From Pagrus major (Eukaryota > Chordata > Actinopteri > Spariformes > Sparidae), in the NCBI RefSeq assembly GCF_040436345.1, contig NC_133225.1, forward strand, positions 24,730,540 to 24,794,539: a stretch of 64,000 nt of DNA, given 5' to 3'. The notes below the pieces were generated by a model that saw nothing but the letters and a program-made list of their open reading frames with translations, was not told the DNA's origin and made no database searches. The position numbers and the translations under genes were made by a program. This document shows, piece after piece, positions 55,801 to 64,000 of this stretch; within the stretch, counting starts at the first letter, position 1, and each line of letters begins with the position of its first letter.

Positions 55801-58800
55801 TTTGCTCTGTATCTATGAATGGTGTTGAAAGAACTTTTTGGGCCACACAACCCCTCGGTTTTGCAACAGTTTGAAGTCTAACCTCTCAGGCGTCTAATTG
55901 AAACCAAAACATAAGTAATGTGCGTTGGCCCTGGAGCTCAGCGCACTGCAACTTAATAAAAACTATAGGTAGGTATAATGGTATACTATGAAGGTTATTC
56001 GGTTATTGACTGTGAGAAATATGTGTGAAATGATTTTGTGTCTTGTTAATGCATTCTTTCATTCATTCATTCATTCATTCATTCCAGGAAACCATTGATA
56101 AGTAATACTATGCCAGAATGTTTGACTGGTCCTGGGTTTGATACTATTTCTGTAATAAATCATCTGAAAGTAAAAACCCTATTAAATCAGGGTCTGTGGT
56201 TTAATTTGCGTCAGTTTGGGGCTCCTTGACCTTTGACAACCACTGCCCCATATAACATATAAACATTTCAAACTTTTCTATTTCCTTATTTGGTATAATA
56301 GCACCGCTTTATTATTAAGGGTAGAAGAAAAGAAAAGAGTGTCTGTTGGACCCTGGACAACGAGGAAGTAAAACCAACATCTACAAAACATGAGGGTTAA
56401 TAAAAGAGAACTTGTTCGGACAGAGACGCATTGTTTTCTCTCCCTTTATGCATACAGTTAAAGATCCTCACTTTCAGTCGACTAGTCTTTATCTGTCTCA
56501 CCTTATCTGGGTGGACGACCAGGACTGCTTTGCGGTAGACCTTCTTGACCTGCTCTGGAGTAACCAGGTCAGCCATGCCTACAGGCTTCCAGCGCGTCTC
56601 CCCCTCCCACAGAACAGTATGCATGGTGGACAGCAGAGCACGGATGTTACGCTCCTTCCCCTCGATCCAGTCCAGAATCTGGGTCACAAACAGGAGAGGG
56701 AGAGAAGCCATTAGCTGTTGATGACCAGATTTGGAACAATAATTAGCAGAAATGCTGTCAGTGATTTTGGCGGGTCTGGTGAAATGCTTTTAAAGGAGCA
56801 ATTAGAGCAACCAAGTTTGGTCATGGGAGACCTACATTGACCGCTTCGTTAATTCTGGAATAAACAGAAAGGCTTTTACAGCCAAAGGTTTTTGAGTGCA
56901 CCACCCTACTTTTGGGGATCACTGAATCACTTCTATTGTGCAACACAGGTTCAACAGATGACAAAAAACCCACTGAACTGAAGTCAAACTGTAATTCTGC
57001 TCTGATGTCGTGACACAAGTGTCATGGGACTTTATGTTGTTTTTACAGAAAGTTCAACAGCAAACACAGATGTTACTCAGTATCCCATCAGAAACACAAG
57101 CCCCTACCTTTATTTTCTCAGGGTCCATCTCTTTGGCCATCTCCTCCTTCCTCATCTCTGCTATAGTCCTGGGCCCTTTCTTCTCTTTGGTGCCTGCAAA
57201 ACCCTGACCGGACAGCAGGTCGTCAAAGTTGGCATCCGAGGCCTTGGGTTTAGTACCTGACAGAGAGGAATACAAACAGAAATACAGAAAACATTTATTT
57301 AAACTACTCATCAACTTTTAACCTTGAACTATTAGATGAAAGATCCTCTGAACGACTGACTGAGTGGGTCTACAGTTAATGTGTATTACAACTATCTCTC
57401 TGCTCTCTGTCCTCAATATATCTATTGTTATCTATTGCAGCTTATGTGACGTCGGGTTGAATTTATTTAAACTGTAAACTCTCATTCCTACAAAAATGTA
57501 ACAACTTCACAACCTGACAACATTTGCATCATCACAGACAATATGAAATCTAATCTCCTGCTCACCCATGCTAGCCTGTGCTTTGACTCCTGCGCTGGGC
57601 GAGCCCCCTCCCATTGCGGAGAAGCTGACGTTGTAGTTGGGTCGGTTCTGGGGCGATGTGTGAGGCATGGGGGTGTGGCTGGGGCTGGGCTTTGGCTGCG
57701 GGGCGGGTCCCTGTCCTTGGGGTTGCCATCCTCCAGCACCTCCAGCACCTCCAGCACCTGGCTGCCAAGAGGGGAAGCCGTGCTGGGGAGACGGAGGAGG
57801 TCTCGATGGGGAGCCCATGGGAGGGATGAAAGGGGTAGATCCAGTGGGAGTGGTGGGTTTGCTGGAGAAGCCAGAACCTGAAGAGAGAAAGGAGATTATG
57901 AAATAAAACATGTCATGGAAATAATAAAGATATCAGTTCATGTACTTCAGTATATCTTCAGTGACTGACCTCCAAGGCTTCCTCCAAGGTTGCCTATGTC
58001 AGCGAACGGGTCCAAGGTGTTTGGCTTGGTTTGGTGGGTGGGGGTGCTGTGGACTGAGCTTGTGGGACTGGTAGTGGCTGACCGACTGCCCATACCAAAG
58101 CCTGCTCCTGGATAAATCAACAGTGACAAGAGAAAACACTTGAATTTTAGTTCTTTTGATTTTTAGCATCCAGTTCCAAAAGCTTGCACTCATGTGAATA
58201 CATACTTCAGTGTTGTTTAAGTGTATGTGTGTGTGTGTGTGTATGTGTGTATGGTTGGGTTACAGGTTTCACCTGTGCTTGTGGTAGCGGTTCTGTTCCA
58301 GTCCCATCCTCCCATGGGGTTTTGCTGCTGAATGTTTACGGTCGGGGTGGTGGGTGGGACGGGGGAACCCCGGCCTATTGAAGCAAATAAAGGTTTGTCA
58401 CAGACTGAGCGCACAGTGAATGGGAGCTGAGCAGTGTGAACCCACACAGCCGGAGAAAATAATAGCAGGACTGGGTCTCATGTGAGGCGTCAGAGAGGCT
58501 GTCGGATGTCTAAACAGATCCAGTTGGTAGTTCTTGAAAATAAATATTTCTATGGATAATTTCTTGCTTGCCGTAAATAGCAACCTTTAATTTCACATTT
58601 AAAACATAATTGTCTCATCTGTATACTCTCTTTGTTTATCTAGCTTTTGTTTTTGCTTTTATGTTTGTTTTTTGTCTGCTGATACTAGATTTTCTTCCTC
58701 AGGTTCTCCGTCTTGTTACTTTTCTTTTCCTTTTTTCAGAATACAAATATGTATATATATATACTCACTGCAAACAAATGTAAAGGCCTACTGGGGTGGG

Positions 58801-61800
58801 CCTTGTTGGGTATTAATTGGGTTTTTTGTTGCCACTGGTCTGTGGAAAAATGTGTTGCCACCAATAAAAAAAGAAGAAGGATATTTCCTTGCTTAAAAAA
58901 CAGCAAAACTATATATACATACAAGTTTTAGGCCCAATCCACACTTGTTTTAGAAGCTTTACTGTGAGCTTAAGGTAGGTTCAGGCCAGCAATAAACATT
59001 AAAGGTGCAATATTTAAGTTATTAACTTAAAATTTACAAAAATTATCACCAAAATGAGAAGAAATTTTGATATTATGACATTTATGTATTGTGCTGCAGA
59101 GATCCACTGATGTTAACATGCCAACCAGCTAGCCCCAGCCTATCCTGGTCCAAAGCTCCTGAGCTAGCAGTATAAACATCTACATGTCCCCAGTGCTCCA
59201 AGCCACCAGTCCGGACCTGAGCTAACAAGCTAATGCCAGCTACAGTTAGCAGCAGTTAGCGGTTACTTGAGTGATATGCTGCCCGTTATTTGTCTTGGGT
59301 TGTGGCCAAGTTTTACACATTGAACCTTTAAATGTTACTGTCAATTTTACAATCCTACACTGATTGAAAAGCCCACTGATAATTTTTGCTTCATCGTGCA
59401 CACACTGCTCTGTAACAAAGTGAAGTCTAAAGAAATGTCGACATCTAATGTAGAAGAATTGTCCTGCCATGTATGAACTTACAATAATGGCTGTGTGAGG
59501 AGTTCAGGCTGATGGGGAATTATTCATGCTGGAAGTGAAATATGCAAGCTATGCTAACAATGCTAATCAGACAGGCTGACATACATCATGCAAACCCATT
59601 CATTGCCAAACATACAGCAGCAGTATAAAAAAGACTATCTCTAGCAAAGCTGGTGTGTGAGTAAGCTTATCAAAATGAAAAACTACATTAAAAACAGTGC
59701 AGTTAAATGATTCTTTGGACAACAACAAATAATAAAATGTGTTTCATGAGCGGAGATGATCACGATGCATGAGGCATTGCAGCAGATACTGTACAGTATA
59801 ATGTGCCTCACCCTGATGTGGACTCCTTAAGGTTTTATTGCATTCATAATGCTGTGAGAGAGTGCAGCAGAGCAGCAGAAGCATGCCTTACCCAAGCTTG
59901 TAGGCTGGAGGGTGGGTGATGGAGAGCGAGCAGCATGCAGGAAGGGGTCTGGCTGCCCCACGTTACCTGGTCCAAGGAATGAACCCATCATGTCCTGAGG
60001 TTTGGGCATGGGACCGGCCCCGAAGGGATCAAACGCTGAGGGAAACAAATATAATCACCTTTGTTATTGTCTTACTTGTTTGATTTTATTTTCTTTGCAT
60101 TTGCATTACAGAATGTGTCGCGTTTCTTAGTGTATTTTCAAATACTCTAGTTTTCCAAATGAAACAAGCAAAAAGAAAATATGTTAGTAGCGTGGGATCA
60201 TGGGAGTTGCTGTCCTCATTTTTAAACAACCACCACTGCCGATGAAAATCTCTCTATGTGACTCAGGCAGAAATGTTCACAGACGAGTTCATGTCTGAAA
60301 GTTTTATTGATGTTACTTTTAGTCACGTTTGCTGACTACCTTCCTCACTCTCTGACTTTCTTCAGCAAGTTATAGTGACAGGTGCCCAAATCAAACACAC
60401 CATTGCCCTGAATAAAATATGATATCTATACCTATAAAAAATGTTTAAGGTCCTCTCTAGAGTCCGTGTTTAGTTTTTCCTTTCTGGGCTACTGTAAAAA
60501 CATAACACACACACTGGACCTTTAAGATCCACTTCAGCTCTCATGAAGACCTGATTGAAAGCACCAGAAAAATCCAGTTGGTGGACCTTGACTTAAGATC
60601 ACTTCGTCAGGCTCTTTTTTTTAATTTCACGAATGATCTTTCATGCTTCATGAACTTATTTAGTCTCACCTGGCGGCGCAGGAGATGGACAAGGCGAGGC
60701 AGTGTTTGGGGCTACTTTATGTGGTGTGGACTGGGCCGACGACGGCCCACTGGTTGGCTGCGGTGGCCCCCCGAACAAGTCCCCCAGGAGGTCAGTGGCT
60801 GTGGCTGCAGCCTGCGGGGGCTGAGATGAAGGACACCGGGGGTTGATGTCCTCCCCATCGAGGCCAAGAAGATCCACTTCCTCAGCGGGTGCAGGGGCGG
60901 CCTGCGCTGCAGCAGGAGGGTCGGGTTTCTGGGGGGCCGCGCTGGCGTTGCTTCGCTGGCTGGAGAGAGAGAGCATCTCGTCGTCGGAGGGCTCGCTCTC
61001 CTCGCAATGGCCGCGACCATCTGGACCTCCGCCGGGCCGACTCGGCTCTGCAGAAAGAAAATGAAAGAGGCAACGAAAGAAGGAGACAGAATTGAGACAG
61101 AAGCATTCAAAGTGGAGATAGTAGAGCATGGAAGAAATAACAAAGCAGGAAATTAACTGGAAAGTCGACATAAATACAAACTAGTAGCTACATACGTTAC
61201 CTCCACCTCCTATTCTCCTACAGTCGTGTGAGCACATATTTCCAAAACAACCTTAAAAAATCTCTATTCACAAGAATCCAATCAGTAAAACATACAGTAT
61301 GCGTTAAAAGAAGGGATGGGATGTACAATATGACTATAAACCTCAGCTAGTAGCAATCTAGAGCGATATCTCACTTTGGTAGAATATTTTAAAGTTGTCT
61401 TCCTTCAGCTTTTAAAGCCCCCCCCCCCCCAGTTCTTTGTATCCACAAGGTTTCTTAGAAACTTTTCTCTGGATACTGAGTTGAGAAATCCACTGGTCTG
61501 CTTTCGTCGGATATCAAGAGACGTGTTTAAGGGGAATTATTTACAGTAGTAATTTATATATGCCCCCACAGAATAAAGATAGAGAAGAGAAGAGAAGAGA
61601 AGAGAAGAGAATAAAATCATCCACCAAAGTGATATATCACTCTGTAACAAGGATGGGGTTCTTTTCAATTCAATCGATACCGATTGTAAACGGACACAGC
61701 CAAGTGATTTTCCAATAACAGACGATGTATTCGTCAATAGAGTCAATCAGTATGATTGAATTGAGCCAAACCTGGTTAACTACTGTCACTGTACTGATCA

Positions 61801-64000
61801 GCTTCTCTAACAGGTCTGTGGTCTCCTCTACCGTCTTACCCTCCAGATCCAATCCCTCCATCTCATCTTGTAGGAACAAAAGTGAGAGTTGGTTCATTAG
61901 TTTGTTCATGTGTCTACATGTAAACATATGGCAGTGTGTTTTTGCATGTTAGTACTTTACTTGAGTATGTCTATTTCATGCTACCTTATAATATAATATT
62001 GCACCATATATTTTACTTTACATCTCACTTTTAAGATTGATGTTTTACACAAAAATGATATAATCAGTTTATAAAATATGATGGATTATTATAGATTAAA
62101 CTACCCAACAGTATATGAAGTAGCCTAGTTCAAATTAGCTCCATATTGACCCACTTAGTCAGAACATTAAGGTAGCGATTACATATTGATTCATCAATAA
62201 TGATCCAATAATATAATATAACACTGATGGGTGGCATTCTGCATAATTTGCACTTTTACTTTGACACTCTGAATAACCTACTTTTTTTTTAAATAGTATT
62301 TCTACTTTTACTTAGGTGATTTCAATACTTCTTCCACCACTAACTATCTTACAAATTCATGCATAGAAATGTGTGGCTGTGTATTGTTCACTTCTTTCTA
62401 TCCTGGTGAGAACAAGTCTATTTTTAGGCTGAGTGATAAAATCAATTATCACGATATTTCTGACCAAAATGCCTCGATGTTGGTACTTTCACAAAATATT
62501 AACACAATGAGATTTCTGACCAATAATCATCAGTAATGAGGATATAATGACTAAGTAGGTAAAAGCACAAGGCTTTTACAGCACTTTTGTGTCAGAACCA
62601 AGTAAGATCTTTTAATTAAATATCAACAATATAATCACTGTTATATTTTTGTTTAAATTCCAAGCATTTAGTAGCCACTGTGGACGTGGATACTTAACGA
62701 GCTCCCTGTATCATGATTGAGCTTTTCAGAAAGGCAGATGACAGAGAAAAACACACAAACGCTAATGACTCAAGTGTGTGTACAGCATGTTGTTGATTAA
62801 ACATTATGTGAGCAGAGGCAGTTTGTATAGTATTGTACCAGCGATTGCCAGTGCATCCTGATGCTCCTGGTGGCAGGAGAAGAGCACGTTGGGGCTGAGG
62901 TCTTTACAGGGGAACTGCTCCCATGGCGGCGTCAGGTCTTTTTGTTTGTCCACCCCCTCCACCTCTATATCCAGTATCACGTGGAAAAGCTGAGGATACT
63001 TCTCAGGAGAGTCGCACGCATCCAGCTCCGGTCTGAGAGGAAAGATGGATGAGAGAGAAAATGGAACGGGCAGTGTTGTTTTCAAAATATGTTTCTCTGA
63101 AAATTATGATTTTAGTTTTTCCTGCCATTTTCACACAAAACTGTGATTAAATAGAAGAAATGTCCTCACTTGTTAAACTTTAACATGGTGGTACCAGGAG
63201 CAATGAAGCCAGTGTGGAACTGGATCTGGAAGATCTGGGTGTTGGACACCTGACAACAGGAGAACAAATGTATTTAATATGTCTGCTGTTTCTCCCAGTG
63301 TTTCTGTTGGAGGAAAGCCACATCTTTCCATGAATTCAGGATGAACAAGTTCACTCTCACTTCTTTCCTCCTGACAGTTTGTGGGTTTGTGTTTGGATTC
63401 AAGATGCACAAATATTCAAATAAGTTGCAACCACATCCTGAGACAGTTTGATGGCTGATACATCAGCTTCTGGTGCCAATTAGATTATTTTCCCCACCAT
63501 TGTCATGTTGTTTTTGTCAAGTCTGATCAAGATGTTGACTTAATCAGTACACAGACATGTTTTGTAGAACACTGTTTCTAAACAAATGGGACGGGACGCT
63601 GTATAAAATTCATTTTCAAACAAACTGTTGGCTGACAATGACATTCAGTCTTTTGTTGCCCCTGTCTCGACTTGTTTAAAACAGTTTGCTGATATCAAAT
63701 TCAGAATAAGCATATATTAACAGAAACCAAATGATGTTGATGAGGAAAAACATTAAATATATTGTCTTTGTACTGTTTTTAATTGTGTAAATGTCAAAAA
63801 GGATTTGCAGATCACATTCTCGTTTATTTATGTTTTACAAAGCGTCCTAACTTGGAATTAGGGTTCTAGTTTTGTCCCTCCATGGATGCTGCTACTTGCA
63901 GTCAAAATACTCAGTAGGATGCAGAGTAGAGCACATGAAGTTTACCTTGGCTTGAAGACGCCCTCCAATGGTCGACCTCATGTGGTAGACTGAAACGACG
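52857..64000 (-). CDS. dnajc6: Auxilin (DnaJ homolog subfamily C member 6-like), 5'-partial
   Basis: Twelve minus-strand exons: 63946 to beyond 64000, 63170-63249, 62839-63032, 61795-61866, 60670-61047, 59892-60035, 58273-58374, 57970-58107, 57566-57877, 57108-57256, 56502-56678 and 52857-52958 (stop TGA 52857-52859), about 634 aa. Order: end of the PTEN-like C2 region ([31 protein letters not shown]), a long Pro/Ser/Gly-rich linker with adaptor and clathrin-binding type motifs ([35 protein letters not shown]), then the J domain with HPD at 56505-56513. Auxilin recruits Hsc70 to strip clathrin from vesicles, chiefly at synapses. The C-terminus GQKPLY and the [18 protein letters not shown] block fit DNAJC6 rather than the paralogue GAK. 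The region that would separate the two best, a kinase domain in GAK only, is outside the window. The donor at 61794 (A|GTACAG) was chosen because only it keeps frame into the next exon. Confidence 0.85.
53021..53074. repeat. Perfect 16-bp inverted repeat beside the last auxilin exon
   Basis: CAAAGCAGGTGTTTTA at 53021-53036 and its exact reverse complement at 53059-53074 are separated by 22 nt. The structure lies in the last intron, 62 bp from the acceptor side of the terminal exon (52857-52958), so in pre-mRNA it would form a stable hairpin near the branch-point region. Confidence 0.85.
54096..54207 (+). other. Predicted 112-bp intron in the leader of the env-like gene
   Basis: A good donor (CACAG|GTGAGG at 54096) and a good acceptor with a pyrimidine-rich tract (TTCTTTCCACAG| ending 54207) lie upstream of the env-like ORF and remove no coding sequence. 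A spliced leader would mean the ORF is carried on its own short mRNA. This is a prediction from consensus sites only. Confidence 0.45.
54226..54255 (+). other. Small upstream ORF before the env-like gene
   Basis: ATG ATG TTG ATG ... TAG encodes nine mostly hydrophobic residues and closes 91 nt before the env ATG. Another short ATG frame starts at 54265 and ends at once. Such uORFs could lower translation of the main ORF. The hydrophobic string may be chance. Confidence 0.35.
54347..55591 (+). CDS. Intact retroviral envelope-like protein (captured env gene)
   Basis: A single open frame of 414 aa. The first in-frame ATG is 54347; the frame is open upstream to a stop at 54266 without another ATG. 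Features in order: hydrophobic signal peptide (residues 1-18); a cysteine-rich surface part with CXXC (C53, C56); a furin-type site KRARR ending at 248; a transmembrane part with a helical heptad-like stretch (about 313-331) and CX6CC (C332, C339, C340); a membrane anchor (about 389-407) and a 7-residue tail. Sequons are at N50, N106, N294 and N347. CXXC with CX6CC is the arrangement of gamma-type envelopes, in which the two halves become disulfide-linked. At 414 aa it is short for a retroviral Env. I see no gag, pol, primer site or LTR nearby. It lies antisense in the last auxilin intron. An intact env without the rest suggests host retention, like syncytin genes. It may be percomORF of spiny-rayed fishes, which is unproven here. 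Polyadenylation signals follow at 55773 and 55955. Confidence 0.85.
   Translation: MPLIIPVLTLILVESILGAPQAIKAPDVRVDDINIFLTMAWQVANHINPNSSCYVCGLMPNTAGEGLPLMALPASDCDTCRLMHIPSPQSYSHPDCTRVSKMRPLNCSGRHTNCNRCLKSPKPVPINMMPQPFPWCLENDGKTPVGQSDCLRTFKWQPKHTNMGFKSLDSAPERCLAAAGQARLSALAHRTATCSISSPVGMYWVCGNLAYPYLPVDYKGRCGLAYIIPAMRVAHTLPHKSPPKRARRGVSDIFGTHHQSAFKNALGPLLPFYGVMSALDQIADLSHAIEVIANETGKALMLISSELASVRLLALQNRAALDFLLAAQGGTCAVIGSECCTFVPDYNATIGDIVNHLHSTANSVHQESSSLFDWLKTTFGSLRYPLTEVIVIFVVIIVLLSLFISCVKKFIFNC
55773..55778 (+). terminator. Polyadenylation signal for the env-like gene
   Basis: AATAAA on the plus strand lies 181 nt after the env-like stop codon. A second AATAAA occurs at 55955-55960. Either could end a short plus-strand mRNA inside the auxilin intron. 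Confidence 0.4.
56059..56084. repeat. (ATTC)n microsatellite
   Basis: A clean ATTC tetranucleotide run of about six units in the last auxilin intron, 3' of the env-like gene. Confidence 0.9.
58219..58252. repeat. (GT)n microsatellite
   Basis: GTGTATGTGTGTGTGTGTGT-type dinucleotide run with one or two interruptions, 21 bp from the auxilin exon at 58273-58374 on its donor side. Confidence 0.85.
58999..59331. mobile_element. 333-bp MITE in an auxilin intron
   Basis: Inverted ends TTAAAGGTGCAATATTTAA (58999-59017) and TTTACACATTGAACCTTTAA (59312-59331) pair as TTAAAGGT[G/T]CAATrTkTAA. The interior is rich in GCTAGC/GCTAACA-type words, as in the common teleost MITE with TTAAAGGT ends. No coding sequence. 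A separate piece ending CACACTGGACCTTTAAG at about 60508-60524 may be a related fragment. Confidence 0.65.
61418..61430. repeat. Poly-C run
   Basis: Thirteen consecutive C in an auxilin intron, an assembly-sensitive homopolymer. Confidence 0.9.
61582..61610. repeat. (AGAGA)n microsatellite
   Basis: Pentanucleotide GAGAA repeated about five times in an auxilin intron. Confidence 0.9.
61949..62343 (+). mobile_element. Dispersed TIR element (AAGTA-rich family), longest copy
   Basis: The copy starts with AGTACTTTACTTGAGTATGTC and ends TTCAATACTTCTTCCACCACTAA. Between them lie ATCAGTTTATAAAATATGATG and ATTATAGATTAAACTACCCAAC. It is the fullest of four family members in the window, sits in an auxilin intron and is non-coding. 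Confidence 0.6.

Noticed and set aside
53100..56400. A full provirus around the env-like gene
   Set aside because: I looked for gag or pol-like translations, long direct repeats and a tRNA primer site in the intron and found none.
57507..57911. Alternative minus-strand frames across the auxilin Pro/Gly-rich exon
   Set aside because: Only the frame giving [14 protein letters not shown]...SAMGGGSP keeps phase with both flanking exons.
60578..61095. Plus-strand frames opposite the 378-nt auxilin linker exon
   Set aside because: The GC-rich linker leaves several frames open on both strands. Only the minus-strand frame matches auxilin and joins neighbours in phase.

Overview
This window is vertebrate nuclear DNA and most likely comes from a spiny-rayed (percomorph) teleost. 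It holds four intron-bearing genes that I could rebuild exon by exon with GT-AG junctions and consistent phases. It is AT-rich and scattered with short inverted-repeat transposons of types common in fish. The left three genes, dazap1 (-), gamt (+) and ndufs7 (-), reproduce the human 19p13.3 neighbourhood NDUFS7-GAMT-DAZAP1 as an inverted block with relative orientations kept.

Layout. 1-20.4 kb: dazap1 on the minus strand, 12 coding exons, with the last human-equivalent exon apparently off the left edge. 20.4-30.7 kb: intergenic, with a T/G-rich minisatellite just upstream of dazap1, a TIR-element copy and an L1/Tx1-like LINE relic. 30.9-35.8 kb: gamt on the plus strand, six exons and 235 aa, complete. 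35.9-40.9 kb: intergenic, with two oppositely oriented LINE tail relics. 40.9-46.6 kb: ndufs7 on the minus strand, eight exons and 219 aa, complete. 46.7-52.8 kb: intergenic and/or dnajc6 3' UTR, with a piggyBac-like MITE. 52.8-64 kb: the C-terminal two thirds of an auxilin gene (dnajc6-like) on the minus strand, from the end of the PTEN-like C2 region to the J domain, with the 5' part off the right edge.

The standout is an intact retroviral-envelope-like ORF of 414 aa (54347-55591, plus strand). It lies antisense inside the last auxilin intron, the one that splits the J domain right after its HPD motif. It keeps a signal peptide, a CXXC motif, a furin-type site, a CX6CC motif and a membrane anchor, but I see no gag, pol or LTRs beside it. 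A small intron can be predicted in its leader. This is the pattern of a captured (domesticated) env gene. It may correspond to percomORF, an env-derived ORF reported as conserved in spiny-rayed fishes, but that identity needs a sequence comparison.

The cellular genes do not form a pathway. dazap1 encodes an RNA-binding splicing/translation factor, gamt makes creatine, ndufs7 is the complex I subunit carrying cluster N2, and auxilin uncoats clathrin vesicles. They are independent transcription units that share conserved synteny.
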